DNA from: Streptomyces flavofungini | Lineage (GTDB): Bacteria > Actinomycetota > Actinomycetes > Streptomycetales > Streptomycetaceae | Assembly (NCBI RefSeq): GCF_030388665.1 | Contig: NZ_CP128846.1 | Coordinates: forward strand, 2,768,001 to 2,832,000 | Reading direction: 5' to 3' | Length of the DNA: 64,000 nucleotides | Part shown: positions 36,178-49,771 of the stretch, piece by piece | How positions within the stretch are numbered: the first letter of the stretch is position 1 | Layout: every line of letters begins with the position of its first letter | The notes under the pieces: generated by a model | Told to the model about the DNA's origin: nothing | What the model saw: only the letters and a program-made list of their open reading frames with translations | Databases searched by the model: none | Translations under genes and position numbers: made by a program

Positions 36178-37695
36178 TCAGCCCTCGACGCCCAGCTGCT
36201 CCAGGATCAGTTCCTTGACGCGGGCCGCGTCGGCCTGGCCCCGGGTGGCCTTCATGACGGCGCCGACCAGCGCGCCGGCCGCCGCCACCTTGCCGCCGCG
36301 AATCTTGTCCGCGATGGCAGGGTTGCCGGCGATGGCCTCCTCGACGGCCGCCGTCAGCGCGCCCTCGTCGGAGACGACCTTCAGGCCGCGCTTCTCGACG
36401 ACCTCGTCGGGCGTGCCCTCGCCCTTGAGGACGCCGTCGATGACCTGGCGGGCCAGCTTGTCGTTCAGCTCACCGGCGGTGACGAGCGCGGAGATCCGCG
36501 CCACGTGCTCCGGGGTGATCGGCAGCGAACCGAGGTCCACGCCCTGCTCGTTGGCGTTGCGGGCCAGCTCGCCCATCCACCACTTGCGGGCGGAGACGGC
36601 GTCCGCGCCCGCGTTGATCGTGGCGACGATCGGGCCGATGGCACCGGCGTTGAGGATCGACTGCATGTCGTGGGCGGAGACGCCCCACTCCTCGCGCAGC
36701 CGGTTGCGCTGGGCGAGCGGCAGCTCGGGCAGGGTGGCGCGCAGGGCCTCGACCCACTCGCGGGACGGGGCGACCGGCACCAGGTCGGGCTCCGGGAAGT
36801 AGCGGTAGTCCTCCGCCTCTTCCTTCACCCGGCCCGACGTGGTCGAACCGTCGTCCTCGTGGAAGTGCCGGGTCTCCTGGACGATCGTCCCGCCCGCGCC
36901 GAGGACGGCGGCGTGGCGCTGGATCTCGAAGCGGGCGGCCCGCTCCACGGAGCGCAGCGAGTTGACGTTCTTCGTCTCGGAGCGGGTGCCGAACTTCTCC
37001 TGGCCCTTGGGGCGCAGCGAGAGGTTCACGTCGCAGCGCATCTGCCCCTGCTCCATGCGGGCCTCGGAGACGCCGAGGGCCTTGATCAGCTCGCGCAGCT
37101 CGGCGACGTACGCCTTGGCGACCTCGGGGGCGCGCTCACCGGCGCCGACGATCGGCTTGGTGACGATCTCGATGAGCGGGATGCCCGCGCGGTTGTAGTC
37201 GAGCAGCGAGTGCGAGGCGCCGTGGATGCGGCCCGTCGCGCCGCCGACGTGCGTCGACTTGCCGGTGTCCTCCTCCATGTGGGCGCGCTCGATCTCCACG
37301 CGGAAGACCTCGCCGTCCTCCAGCTGGACGTCCAGATAGCCGTTGAAGGCGATCGGCTCGTCGTACTGGGAGGTCTGGAAGTTCTTCGGCATGTCCGGAT
37401 AGAAGTAGTTCTTCCGGGCGAAGCGGCACCACTCGGCGATCTCGCAGTGCAGCGCGAGGCCGATCTTGATGGCGGACTCCACGCCGATCTCGTTGACGAC
37501 CGGCAGCGCGCCGGGCAGGCCGAGACAGGTGGGGCAGGTCTGCGTGTTGGCGTCCTGCTTCAGCTCCGTGGAGCAGCCGCAGAACATCTTGGTCTTCGTG
37601 CCGAGCTCGACATGGACCTCAAGGCCCATGACCGGGTCGTACGTCGCGAGCGCGTCCTCGTACGACACCAGCTCGGGGGTGGTCGTGGCAGTCAC
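36178..37695 (-). CDS. gatB: Asp/Glu-tRNA(Asn/Gln) amidotransferase subunit B
   Basis: A 505-residue tRNA-binding and kinase subunit of GatCAB, which converts Glu-tRNA(Gln) and Asp-tRNA(Asn) to the amide forms. [19 protein letters not shown] with the later CPTCLGLPG gives the cradle-domain Cys4 zinc site. [27 protein letters not shown] and [16 protein letters not shown] are invariant GatB segments. The C-terminal YqeY-like tail ends [21 protein letters not shown] (in parts). Start GTG 37695. It is the last gene of gatC-gatA-small protein-gatB and is closed by a strong hairpin. Confidence 0.97.
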   Translation of the reverse strand: MTATTTPELVSYEDALATYDPVMGLEVHVELGTKTKMFCGCSTELKQDANTQTCPTCLGLPGALPVVNEIGVESAIKIGLALHCEIAEWCRFARKNYFYPDMPKNFQTSQYDEPIAFNGYLDVQLEDGEVFRVEIERAHMEEDTGKSTHVGGATGRIHGASHSLLDYNRAGIPLIEIVTKPIVGAGERAPEVAKAYVAELRELIKALGVSEARMEQGQMRCDVNLSLRPKGQEKFGTRSETKNVNSLRSVERAARFEIQRHAAVLGAGGTIVQETRHFHEDDGSTTSGRVKEEAEDYRYFPEPDLVPVAPSREWVEALRATLPELPLAQRNRLREEWGVSAHDMQSILNAGAIGPIVATINAGADAVSARKWWMGELARNANEQGVDLGSLPITPEHVARISALVTAGELNDKLARQVIDGVLKGEGTPDEVVEKRGLKVVSDEGALTAAVEEAIAGNPAIADKIRGGKVAAAGALVGAVMKATRGQADAARVKELILEQLGVEG

Positions 37696-37713
37696 GGTGT
37701 TGGAACTTCCCTC

Positions 37714-37964
37714 TCAGCCGAGCAGAACGTCGTCGTCGCCGATGCGCTTCAGCTCACGCACCAGGATGGCGATGCCCGTGACGATGGCGGCGGCGGAGAC
37801 GACCGCGTCGACGAGCTTGAGCGTGTCGTGCTCGGCACGGGCCTTCTTGACCTGCTTGAGCGTGCTGAGCGCGCCGAACGCGGTGGTACCGATGGACAGA
37901 TACGTGCCGGTCTTGGACTTCTTGAAGCCCTTGGCCTTGGTCAGTGTTTTCGACGGCTTGTTGC

Positions 37965-37968
<4 letters not shown>
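37714..37968 (-). CDS. Small membrane-associated protein between gatA and gatB
   Basis: An 84-residue basic protein: a Lys-rich N-terminus ([20 protein letters not shown]), then two hydrophobic helices ([15 protein letters not shown] and [19 protein letters not shown]). Its GTG start overlaps the gatA stop as GTGA (37968-37965) with GGAGG 8 bases upstream, so it is translationally coupled to gatA. It lies 18 bp before gatB. Position inside the gat operon suggests conserved co-expression, but I know no function; a membrane tether for the amidotransferase is only a guess. Confidence 0.85.
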
Positions 37969-39464
<1,496 letters not shown>

Positions 39465-39469
39465 GACTT

Positions 39470-39766
39470 TTAGTCCTCCCCCAGGATCTGCGGCACCTTG
39501 AAACGCTGCTGCTCCTGTGCCGGGGCTCCGGAGAGCGCCTGCTCGGGGGTGAGCGACGGACGGACCTCGTCCGCGCGCATGACGTTCGTCAGCGGCAGCG
39601 GGTGGGAGGTCGGCGGTACGTCTTGGTCGGCGACCTCCGAGACGCGTGCGACCGCGCCGATGATGTCGTCGAGCTGTCCGGCGAAGTGGTCGAGCTCTTC
39701 GTCCTTCAGCTCCAGACGTGCAAGGCGGGCGAGGTGGGCGACCTCCTCGCGCGTGATGCCAGGCAT
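39470..39766 (-). CDS. gatC: Asp/Glu-tRNA(Asn/Gln) amidotransferase subunit C
   Basis: A 98-residue GatC, which wraps GatA and GatB together. [17 protein letters not shown] is the signature N-terminal helix; the C-terminal [26 protein letters not shown] region is typical (here [11 protein letters not shown]). ATG 39766 has GAGGAT about 8 bases upstream. First gene of the gat operon; its promoter must lie in the 216-bp gap shared with the divergent mannosyltransferase-like gene. Confidence 0.95.
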   Translation of the reverse strand: MPGITREEVAHLARLARLELKDEELDHFAGQLDDIIGAVARVSEVADQDVPPTSHPLPLTNVMRADEVRPSLTPEQALSGAPAQEQQRFKVPQILGED

Positions 39767-39982
39767 GCAGCGATCCTCAGGGGTGAGTGTGATGGTTTCG
39801 CCCCCAATCCTATGGGGCTGGCCGCGCTGCCCGCGCCCGAGTTCCCTCCGACCCCTCGCGAGCGCTCCGGCAACGGATCCCGACCGCAGCCGTTGCGCCA
39901 CCCGGCGGACTGTTCTCACGCTGCCCGGTGAGCCGCCGGTGAGCTGCCCGGACGGGGGCGGGGCGGGGCCGAGCATGCGTGC

Positions 39983-41515
39983 ATGGGACTGCGTCAGGCT
40001 GGCTGGGGAACGGGGCGGGCTCGCACGGGGCCGCGGGGTGGCGAGGGGCGACGGGGGCTCGCACTCGCCGTGCCCCTCGGCGGCGTGGTCCTCCTCGCCG
40101 CTTCGCTGATCGCCTGGTGGTACGTCGTGACGGACCCGGCGTACACGGGGGCGCGCAGCCCGGCCGATCTGAGCGTGTACCTGGACGCCGCGGACGCGCC
40201 GGACCAGGGGCTGTACGAGGGCAAGTACGGGATCCACGGGCTGCCGTACCTCTATCCGCCGTTCGCCCTGCTGCCGTTCCGCGCCTTCGCGGGGGCGGAT
40301 CTGACGGTGGCGGTGCGGGTGATGGCGGGGGTGTCGGTGGTGGCGATGGTGCTCGTCGCGTGGGCGGCGGTGCGGGTGGGGGCCGGGGCGCGGGCGGAGC
40401 CGCGGGCGGCGGGCGAGACGGTGGCGCGGGCGGGGATCCGGTGGTCGGCCGGGCCGGTCGCCGCCGGGTGCGCGTGCGCCGTCACCGGGGTCGCGCTGTG
40501 GACCGAGCCGGTGCTGCAGAACCTGGACTTCGGCCAGGTGAACCTCGTCCTCCTCGCGCTGGTCGTCACGGACCTCGCGACGGCCGACCGGCGGCCGTGG
40601 AAGGGGCTCGGCGTCGGTATCGCGGCGGGCCTGAAGCTGACGCCCGGCCTGTTCGTCGTGTACCTCCTCCTCACCCGGCGGTTCCGGGCGGCCGGCGTCG
40701 CGACGGCGGCGTTCGCGGGCACCGTGCTCGGCGGCTGGCTCGCGCTGCCGAAGGCCTCGGCGGACTTCTGGGGCGGGGCCCTCGCGGGCAGTCCCGGCGG
40801 CCGCGACTATCTGGCGAACCAGTCCCTGAACGGCGTCTTCGTCCGCCTCGGCTTCGGCGGCGACGGGGTCGGCGGGCCGGTGTGGGGCGCGGCCTGCGGG
40901 CTGCTGGTGGTGGCGGGGCTCGCCGCGGCGGCGGTGGCCTCGCGGCGGGGCCGCGAACTGGTGGCGATCTGCGTCGTCGGAGCGCTGACCCTGCTGTGCT
41001 CGCCGCTGTCGTGGACCCACCACTGGGTCTGGATCGTGCCGGCCCTCGTCCTCGCGGCCGACGCGGCGGCCCGGCGGGCCACGGCGCGCGCCTGGCTGTG
41101 GGTGGCTGGCCTGTTCGCGCTGTTCGCGGCGTGGCCGATCCGCATCGACGGCTTCGGCACCTGGGACCCGGCCCGCCCACTGCTCCCGTACGGACTCCTC
41201 TGGTACACCCCCCACTGGCACCGCGAACAGGACTGGGACCCCTTCCACTTCCTGTCGGGGAACTTCTATGTGTGGGTGGGGCTGGGATTCGTGGTGTGGG
41301 CGGTGTGGGCGTTCGGGGGGTGGGGGCGCGCGGTGCGGCCCGGAGGGGGTGCGCGGGCGGCGCGGACGGTGCGGGGTGCGCCCGGCGCGCGGGACGCCGG
41401 GGCGGGAGCGGGGGCTTCGGTGCCGGGGCCCGGAGGTGGGGGCGAGGTCGGGGTCGCGGCGGAAGTCCGGGAGGGAGTGGCTGCGGAGCAGGGGGGTGGG
41501 CGGGGCACTTCCTAG
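39983..41515 (+). CDS. GT87-type membrane mannosyltransferase (PimE-like)
   Basis: A 510-residue polytopic membrane protein. [19 protein letters not shown] with [14 protein letters not shown] is the first-loop Asp and proline motif of GT87 (DUF2029) polyprenyl-phosphate-mannose-dependent enzymes. About ten TMs follow, with VNLVLLALV and [14 protein letters not shown] in late helices. It probably transfers mannose onto a lipid or glycan at the outer membrane face. The last about 70 residues (after 41310) are a Gly/Ala/Arg low-complexity tail not seen in the catalytic core. Start ATG 39983; divergent from gatC. Confidence 0.88.
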   Translation: MGLRQAGWGTGRARTGPRGGEGRRGLALAVPLGGVVLLAASLIAWWYVVTDPAYTGARSPADLSVYLDAADAPDQGLYEGKYGIHGLPYLYPPFALLPFRAFAGADLTVAVRVMAGVSVVAMVLVAWAAVRVGAGARAEPRAAGETVARAGIRWSAGPVAAGCACAVTGVALWTEPVLQNLDFGQVNLVLLALVVTDLATADRRPWKGLGVGIAAGLKLTPGLFVVYLLLTRRFRAAGVATAAFAGTVLGGWLALPKASADFWGGALAGSPGGRDYLANQSLNGVFVRLGFGGDGVGGPVWGAACGLLVVAGLAAAAVASRRGRELVAICVVGALTLLCSPLSWTHHWVWIVPALVLAADAAARRATARAWLWVAGLFALFAAWPIRIDGFGTWDPARPLLPYGLLWYTPHWHREQDWDPFHFLSGNFYVWVGLGFVVWAVWAFGGWGRAVRPGGGARAARTVRGAPGARDAGAGAGASVPGPGGGGEVGVAAEVREGVAAEQGGGRGTS

Positions 41516-41767
41516 GCAGGCCGGGGTGGGGTGGGGTGGGCAGCGCGCGCACGGGCGGGGCACGCGCTGTGCAGGACCGGGACGCGAGCGGGTGCCCCCC
41601 TTCGTGTCGGGGCGGGATCAGGTCCTGTACGACGGGTCGGCGTGAGTTCGAGGTGCTGAACGCGTACGGCGCCGGGGCGCGGGGGCACGGACCGAGGGCT
41701 CCGAAGTACAAGGGCGGGCCCGCCTCGCCGGAGTACGGGTCGGGCCCGGGGCGGGGCGGCCGCTACG
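41516..41767. other. Gap between converging mannosyltransferase-like and GGDEF-EAL genes
   Basis: 252 bp, very GC-rich, with short palindromes such as GGGCGGGCCCGCC near 41712-41724. No credible gene or RNA is seen; probably terminator sequence. Confidence 0.5.
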
Positions 41768-44700
41768 TCACTTGGCCGCGCGGGTCGGGGACGGGTCCGG
41801 GGTCTCCGGGGCGGGCGTGGACGGGGGGTCCACCGCGCGGTGCCAGCCGCGTTCGCCGCGGGTGCGCAGCCACGCCGTCGTCTCGTTCGGCGGCATCGCG
41901 GCGGCGACCAGCCAGCCCTGGACGGCGTCGCAGCCCAGGTCGCGCAGGCGCTCCCAGGTCTCGTCGTCCTCGACGCCCTCGGCGACGACGAGCAGGCCGA
42001 GGGAGTGCGCGAGGTCGACCGTGCAGCGCACGATCTCGGCGTCCTCGTTGTCCACGGCGAGGCGGGCCACGAACGACCGGTCGATCTTCAGCTCGCTGAC
42101 GGGCAGGCGGCGCAGGTGCACCAGCGAGGAGTAGCCCGTGCCGAAGTCGTCGAGGGACATCTTCACGCCGTGGCCGGTGAGCCCGGCGAGGGTGTCGGCG
42201 GCGCGCTGCGGGTCCTCCAGGAGTACGTGCTCCGTTATTTCCAGCTGGAGCGCCCCCGCGGGCACCCCGTGCCGGGCCAGGCGCGCGGCGACGGCGCCCG
42301 CGAAGCCGGGGGTGTGCACGTCGCGCGGCGACACGTTCACCGCGACCGGGACCTTCAGGCCCTGCGCCCGCCACCTGGCGACCTGGGCGAGGGCGGACTC
42401 CAGGACGTACTCCGTGAGGTGCGGCATCAGGCCGGACGACTCGGCGATGGCGATGAACTCGTCCGGTGGCACCTTGCCCCGCTCCGGGTGCACCCAGCGC
42501 ACCAGCGCCTCCAGGCCCGCGACCTGCCCGTCGAAGCGGACCTTCGGCTGGTAGTGCAGTTCCACGTCGCCCGCGTCGAGGGCGCGGCGCAGGTCGCCGA
42601 GGAGGCCGAGCCGGTCGGGGGTGTTGGAGTCGCGCTTGGACTCGTACACCTCCACGCCCGTGCGGTCCCGCTTGGCCTGGTACATCGCCACGTCCGCGCG
42701 CCGGAGCAGCCCTTCGGCGTCGAGCGCGTGGTCGGGGAAGACGGCGAGACCGGCGCTCGCCTCCAGGACGAGGGTGAGGCCGTCCAGGTCCAGGGGCGAG
42801 CCGAGGGCGGCGACCAGGGAGCGGGCGACACGCGTGGCCGACGTGGTGGAGTCGGCGACCGGGAGCAGCACCGCGAACTCGTCGCCGCCGAGCCGGGCCG
42901 CCTCCGCGCCGCGCGGCAGCGCGAGCCGCAGCCGGTCGGCGATCTGCAGCAGCAGGCGGTCACCCGCGAGGTGGCCGAGGGTGTCGTTGACCGAGCGGAA
43001 GCGGTCCATGTCGATCAGCATCAGGGCGGAGCGCGCGCCGATGCGCTCGGCGTCGTCGAGGGCCGTCCAGGTCCGCTCCAGGAGCCACTGCCGGTTGGGC
43101 AGTCCGGTCAGCGGGTCCCGCAGCTGCTCCTCGGCTCTGGCGCGCGCGATCCACAGCGTCGAGTCCAGGGCGACGAGGGGGATGGTGAACAGCGGCAGGA
43201 GCAGCGGCAGGGACATCGCGACGACGCAGATGAGCGGCGCGATGCCGAGCAGGGCCACGCCGAGCAGGCCCTGTCTGACCAGCGCGGTGCGGGTGACCGT
43301 GGGCAGCGCGCCGGTGCGCGGGGCGTGCACGTACCAGAGCAGGACGCGGGTGACGGCGAGGTACGCGACGGCGACGAGGGCGACCTCGGGCGCCGTGTAG
43401 AGGTCCCAGCTCTCCGGGTTCCAGGGGGCGTCGGCGGTCGGCGCGGTGCCGAACGCCGCGAGGGTGAGGGCGCCCGCGCCGATGCCGAGGATGTCGACGG
43501 CGCCGTGCAGCACGCCTTGTCGCCAGCGGTGGCGGCGGGCGACGCCGACGAGGACGACGACGGTCAGGCTGACCATGCCCGCGGGCATCCAGCCGTACAG
43601 CAGGAGCACGGCGACGGTCAGCGCGCCGCCGGAGCCGGTGCCGCCCCACCAGCGGTCGCGGCCGAGCGCGACGAGGTGGCCGACGATGAGGCCGGTCAGG
43701 ACGGCGAGGGACCAGCCGACGGTGCCGGAGGGGAAGAGCGGGTGGCCGCCGGTGAACGCGTGGAAGAAGCCCGTGCCGAGGACGACGGCGGCCGCCGCGA
43801 CGACGGCCGCGGGCAACAGCTGCCAGCCCCCGCGCTCCTCGGCCTCGTCCGCGCCCCCGTCCACCCCGGACCCGTCGAGGGCGCCCTGGCCCCGCACGCC
43901 GGTTGCGCGCCCGCCGCGCCACAGCCCGCGCCGCGTGCCGCCGCCCGAGGAGTCCGCCCCGCCTGCGCCACGCAGGGCTTCCCGCGCGGTCGGGGCGTCC
44001 CCGCCGGCGGCAGGGCCTCCGACGGCACCACCTCCGCCCCCTCCGCTCGCGACCCCGCCGGTCCCGACACCACCGGCACCGGTCTCCACGCCTCCGGTGC
44101 CCACACCGCCAGTCCCCACGCCGCTGGCGCCTCCGGCACCCTCGGAGCCACCCGCGACGCCCCGTACGCCCGCAGGACCCGCTCCGTCGCCGAATCCGGC
44201 GCCACCGGCCGCGAGGACGGTCGGACTCCCGCCACCGGCAGCGGTCACCGCACCCGACGTCGCCACACCTGCCGTCACCACGCCCGAAGTCGCCAGGGCA
44301 CCCGAAGCCGTCACCGCGCCCGACGCCGTCACCGCGCCCGACGCCGTCACCGGGCCGGAAGCCGCCACGGAGCCCGAAGCCGTCGCCGGACCCGAAGCCA
44401 CTGCCTGACCCGACGTCACGACCGCCCCGGAAGCGCTCACCGCGCCCCGCGCCACCGCCGCGGCCTCCACGAGACCCGCACCCGACGGAGCGTCAACTCC
44501 CGCTGCCCGTAAGGCCGGTGCGACGGCGGACGACACGCCGCCCACCGTGGGGTCCGTCTCGTCCTTGTCGGGCCAGGGCGCACCGTGGCCACCCGCTCCC
44601 CGCCGTTCGTCCTCGGCATTCGCCGTCACACCAGCCTCCGCCGGGACCGCAGTTCCGTGACCGCCGGTTCCCCGCACAGGCGCCCGTCGTCCGCCCGGCT

Positions 44701-44986
44701 CCGGTCCCTCACCAACTGACCTACCCCGTATGCCCGTTACTTCCTCCTGCTGAGCCGCATCGGGGCCGGAAACGGCCGCCCGGCCGAGGATCGCGTCCGG
44801 GTCCGCGCCGCCCGAGGTCCAGGCCCGCTCGCGGGGGCGGAAGCCGGGCGCCTCCTCGGCCCGCGCGGCCGCCGCGTCATTCGGGTCGCGCACCGCGCCG
44901 CGCGCGGGCCCACGCCGGGCGCCGAGCACACGTCGCAGGCGCGACCGCAGCCATGAGTCCGGGGCGACGCTCTCGGTCGGTTCCAT
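41768..44986 (-). CDS. rmdB: RmdB-like membrane GGDEF-EAL protein (c-di-GMP turnover)
   Basis: About 1072 residues. Order: a roughly 385-residue disordered N-terminus with a hexapeptide minisatellite (ASGAVT-type, about 44240-44450), then about seven TMs (from LLPAAVVAAAAVVLGTG), a GGDEF domain with intact GGDEF at 700-704, and a full EAL domain with E826-A-L-VRW, NVSPRDV, EITEH, DDFGTGYSSL and VVAEGVED. All catalytic motifs of both activities are present. Next to ligA, this is the position of S. coelicolor RmdB (SCO5495, as I recall), a c-di-GMP phosphodiesterase affecting development. ATG 44986 has GAGGGACGGGA upstream. The expanded N-terminus is the unusual part. Confidence 0.88.
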   Translation of the reverse strand: MEPTESVAPDSWLRSRLRRVLGARRGPARGAVRDPNDAAAARAEEAPGFRPRERAWTSGGADPDAILGRAAVSGPDAAQQEEVTGIRGRSVGEGPEPGGRRAPVRGTGGHGTAVPAEAGVTANAEDERRGAGGHGAPWPDKDETDPTVGGVSSAVAPALRAAGVDAPSGAGLVEAAAVARGAVSASGAVVTSGQAVASGPATASGSVAASGPVTASGAVTASGAVTASGALATSGVVTAGVATSGAVTAAGGGSPTVLAAGGAGFGDGAGPAGVRGVAGGSEGAGGASGVGTGGVGTGGVETGAGGVGTGGVASGGGGGGAVGGPAAGGDAPTAREALRGAGGADSSGGGTRRGLWRGGRATGVRGQGALDGSGVDGGADEAEERGGWQLLPAAVVAAAAVVLGTGFFHAFTGGHPLFPSGTVGWSLAVLTGLIVGHLVALGRDRWWGGTGSGGALTVAVLLLYGWMPAGMVSLTVVVLVGVARRHRWRQGVLHGAVDILGIGAGALTLAAFGTAPTADAPWNPESWDLYTAPEVALVAVAYLAVTRVLLWYVHAPRTGALPTVTRTALVRQGLLGVALLGIAPLICVVAMSLPLLLPLFTIPLVALDSTLWIARARAEEQLRDPLTGLPNRQWLLERTWTALDDAERIGARSALMLIDMDRFRSVNDTLGHLAGDRLLLQIADRLRLALPRGAEAARLGGDEFAVLLPVADSTTSATRVARSLVAALGSPLDLDGLTLVLEASAGLAVFPDHALDAEGLLRRADVAMYQAKRDRTGVEVYESKRDSNTPDRLGLLGDLRRALDAGDVELHYQPKVRFDGQVAGLEALVRWVHPERGKVPPDEFIAIAESSGLMPHLTEYVLESALAQVARWRAQGLKVPVAVNVSPRDVHTPGFAGAVAARLARHGVPAGALQLEITEHVLLEDPQRAADTLAGLTGHGVKMSLDDFGTGYSSLVHLRRLPVSELKIDRSFVARLAVDNEDAEIVRCTVDLAHSLGLLVVAEGVEDDETWERLRDLGCDAVQGWLVAAAMPPNETTAWLRTRGERGWHRAVDPPSTPAPETPDPSPTRAAK
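44240..44450. repeat. 18-bp minisatellite in the N-terminal coding region of the RmdB-like gene
   Basis: Degenerate 18-bp units encode ASGxVT hexapeptides about ten times (ASGPVT, ASGAVT, ASGAVT, ASGALA ...). Neighbouring codons encode further GTGGV/GVGTGG repeats down to about 43,980. Confidence 0.85.
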
Positions 44987-45198
44987 TCCCGTCCCTCTCA
45001 CAGCCGGCGGTGCCCACGCCACGCGGAGCCACGCGGACTTGAAGATCCCTGGACAGCCGCGTCCGAAAACCCCGCCCCGGCTCTCGGCGAGCAGGGGGGA
45101 CCCCATCCGCAGCGGGGCACGGCAGGCGCACACCTCAACAGTAGGCCGCAGAAGGCTTCCACGGGCAGCGGTCGTCTACGGTTGCCCGAATGCGACCC

Positions 45199-45238
45199 GG
45201 CCACCCGTATGCATCTGATATGCGCTGAACGGGTGGCC
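45199..45238 (-). terminator. ligA terminator hairpin
   Basis: A 10-bp stem GGCCACCCGT (45199-45208) with ACGGGTGGCC (45229-45238) and a 20-base loop, 9 bp after the ligA stop. Confidence 0.75.
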
Positions 45239-45246
45239 TTCAACCG

Positions 45247-47451
<2,205 letters not shown>

Positions 47452-47471
47452 TCAGACCCAGTTGCTCAGCG

Positions 47472-48491
47472 TTACTCAGGAGAGTCCGCGAGTGATCTCG
47501 CCGCCCGGGCGCAGTGGGCGAGCGCCGCGCGGGCATATGCGGGCGAAGCGCCCGCGAGACCGCACGACGGCGTGACCGTGACCGACTCCGCGAGTGACCC
47601 CGGATTCAGCCCCAGCCTGCGCCACAGCGTCCTGACACCCATGACGCTACCGGCAGGGTCTGACAATGGACCGTCCGTGCCCGGTACGACACCGGCGAAC
47701 AGCTTCGTGCCGGCCTCGACGGCCTCTCCCAGTACCTCGTCATCACGCTCGGTGAGCAGCGAGAAGTCGAACGACACGGCGTCGGCGCCCGCCCTGCGCA
47801 GCAGCGCGAACGGTACGTCGGGCGCGCAGGAGTGGACCAGCGAGGGTCCTTCGTGGACGGCGAGGACGTCGCGCAGCGCGCTCTCGACGAGCTGCCGGTC
47901 CACGGCACGGTGCGTGCGGTACTGGCTCGCGGTCCTGATCCGTCCGCGCAGCACCGCGGTGAGCGAGGGCTCGTCGAGCTGGAGGACGAGGTCCGCTCCC
48001 GGTACCCGCCGCTTGACCTCCGCGAGGTGGCCGCGCAGTCCTTCCGTGAGTGATCCGGCCAGGTCACGGCAGGCGCCGGGGTCGGAGAGCGCGGCCTCGC
48101 CGTTGCGCAGCTCCAGGGCGGCCGCGAGCGTCCAGGGGCCGACGGCCTGGACCTTCAGCGGGCCCGTGTAGCCCTGGGTGAACTCCTCCAGGGCGTCCAG
48201 GTCCTCGCCGAGCCAGGACGCCGCGCGGCGCGTGTCGCGTCCCGGCCGGTCGCCGAGGCGCCAGCCGCTGGGCTCCACGCGCGCGTACAGCTCGACGAGC
48301 AGCCCGGCCGTGCGGCCGATCATGTCGGCGCCGGGTCCGCGCGCGGGCAGCTCGGCCAGGTACGGCATGCCCTCATCGGCACCGTCGAACGTGCCGGTCA
48401 CCGTCTTCGCCGTCTCGCGGGCGTCGCCGCCGGGCATCGATCCGACGCCGGTGGCGCCGCCCCACCGCATCACGCTCACCGCCTCGCTCAC
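47472..48491 (-). CDS. Cobalamin-independent methionine synthase-like protein (MetE C-terminal domain only)
   Basis: A 339-residue stand-alone version of the MetE catalytic (UROD/MetE-like) barrel. The expected zinc ligands are visible as LVHSCAPDV (His-x-Cys) and TPSCGLAG (Cys). VLQLDEPSL and VSFDFSLL match barrel strands. Full MetE enzymes are over 750 residues; this half-length form is common in Streptomyces and its methyl donor is uncertain. The GTG start at 48491 overlaps the SDR stop as GTGA, so translation is coupled. It sits directly before ligA. Confidence 0.88.
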   Translation of the reverse strand: MSEAVSVMRWGGATGVGSMPGGDARETAKTVTGTFDGADEGMPYLAELPARGPGADMIGRTAGLLVELYARVEPSGWRLGDRPGRDTRRAASWLGEDLDALEEFTQGYTGPLKVQAVGPWTLAAALELRNGEAALSDPGACRDLAGSLTEGLRGHLAEVKRRVPGADLVLQLDEPSLTAVLRGRIRTASQYRTHRAVDRQLVESALRDVLAVHEGPSLVHSCAPDVPFALLRRAGADAVSFDFSLLTERDDEVLGEAVEAGTKLFAGVVPGTDGPLSDPAGSVMGVRTLWRRLGLNPGSLAESVTVTPSCGLAGASPAYARAALAHCARAARSLADSPE

Positions 48492-49177
48492 CGTCCGGGC
48501 CGCACCGTGAGGTCGTTGACCTCGGCGTCGCGCGGCAGGTCGAGGGCCATCAGGATCGTGGTGGCGACCGACTCGGGGTCGATCCACCGCGCGGCGTCGT
48601 ACTCCTTGCCCTCCTGCTGGTGCACCTTGGCCTGCATGGGGCTCGCCGTGCGCCCGGGGTAGACGGAGGTGACGCGCACGCCGTTGCCGTGCTCCTCGTT
48701 GCGCAGGGAGTCGGCGAGTGCCTTCAGGCCGTGCTTGGAGGCCGCGTACGCCGACCACTCGGCGCTCGCGCGCAGGCCCGCGCCGGAGTTCACGAAGATC
48801 ACGTGACCTTCGGCGACGCGGAGTTGGGGCAGGAAGTGCCGGGTCAGCTCGGCGGGCGCGATCAGGTTGACGTTCAGCTGGTGGCGCCAGGTCTTGGGGG
48901 TGAGGTCGCCGACGGGGCCGAGGTCGACGACGCCCGCGATGTGCAGGAGCGAGTCCACGCGGTCCGGGAGGCTCTGGTGCGAGAAGGCCCAGGAGAGCCT
49001 GTCGGGGTCGGCGAGGTCGCCGACGAGGGTGCTCGCGCCCGGGAACTCGGCGGCGAGCTCCTTGGCGCGGCCCGCGTCGCGCGCGTGCAGCACGAGGGTG
49101 TCCCCGCGCGCGTGGAGGCGGCGGGCGACGGCCGCGCCGATGCCGGAGCCCGCCCCGGTGATCACATGAGTTGCCAT
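48488..49177 (-). CDS. Short-chain dehydrogenase/reductase
   Basis: A 229-residue classical SDR: TGAGSGIG cofactor motif at residues 7-14, an NSG active-site Ser region (FVNSGAGL) and YAASK with the catalytic Tyr and Lys. The C-terminus is short. Substrate unknown. ATG 49177. It overlaps the downstream MetE-like gene by four bases, so the two form an operon leading to ligA. Confidence 0.92.
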   Translation of the reverse strand: MATHVITGAGSGIGAAVARRLHARGDTLVLHARDAGRAKELAAEFPGASTLVGDLADPDRLSWAFSHQSLPDRVDSLLHIAGVVDLGPVGDLTPKTWRHQLNVNLIAPAELTRHFLPQLRVAEGHVIFVNSGAGLRASAEWSAYAASKHGLKALADSLRNEEHGNGVRVTSVYPGRTASPMQAKVHQQEGKEYDAARWIDPESVATTILMALDLPRDAEVNDLTVRPGR

Positions 49178-49202
49178 GTGCCCATCGTCGCATTGCGCCC
49201 GG

Positions 49203-49771
49203 TCAGCGCGTGCCCATGGCCTCCTCCAGGTACGCGAGGGCGCCCACCGGCTCCTCCGCGAAGAAGACCAGGTCGGTCAGCGGCACCGGCAGGAAGCCCT
49301 CGTCCTCCATGCGGCGGAACCGCTCCTTCAACCCGTCGTAGAACCCGCCGGAGTTGAGCAGCACCACCGGCTTGCTGGTGCGGCCGTGCTTCTTCAGCTC
49401 CAGGATCTCGGTGGCCTCGTCGAGGGTGCCGGTGCCGCCCACCATGATCACGACCGCGTCGGCCTTCTCCAGGAGCAGCGCCTTGCTCCCCAAGGTCTTA
49501 AGGACCAGGGGGACCCCCTGGCGAGGTCCTTGGCGCTCACCATGTCGTCGACGCCGGGCCTGGCCTTGGCGGCGAGGAAGTCGACCGAGCCGCCCATGAG
49601 GCGGCCGTCGGCCTCCTGCACGCCGTCCGCGACGACCTTCATCAGGCCCACGTCCGAACCTCCCCACACCGGCGTGTGACCACCCTTGCCGAGCAGCTCG
49701 GCGAACTCGCGGGCGGGGCGGGTGCAGGTCTCGGGCAGGTCGGCGGCGGAGAGGAAGACACAGATGTTCAT
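49203..49771 (-). pseudogene. LOG/TIGR00730-family Rossmann protein, frameshifted by an inserted palindromic element
   Basis: The N-terminal half (ATG 49771: NICVFLSAADLPETCTRP, GGHTPVWGGSDVGLM, then VDDMVSAKDLA) and the C-terminal half (KALLLEKADAVVIMVGGTGTLDEATEILELKKHG) are both clear LOG-type (cytokinin riboside phosphoribohydrolase-like) sequence, but in different frames. Between them lies a 35-bp palindromic element (49485-49519). PGGxGTxxE survives as GGTGTLDE. Without the insertion the protein would be about 180 residues, normal for the family. The gene probably makes no full product unless frameshifting occurs. It is divergent from the DUF427 gene. Confidence 0.85.
49485..49519. repeat. 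35-bp palindromic element disrupting the LOG-type gene
   Basis: Reverse-strand order: GGGGGTCCCCC, then TGGTCCTTAAGACC (self-complementary GGTC/GACC arms), then TTGGGG. The same order of blocks occurs at 27361-27393. The length of 35 is not a multiple of three, which explains the frame change. Confidence 0.8.

Noticed and set aside
41320..41515. Low-complexity C-terminus of the mannosyltransferase-like protein as a separate gene
   Set aside because: It is in frame with the enzyme, has no start with a ribosome site and consists of Gly/Ala/Arg repeats.
48492..49193. Extension of the MetE-like frame upstream to 49193
   Set aside because: It overlaps a complete SDR gene in another frame. The GTG at 48491 with GTGA overlap gives the normal family N-terminus.
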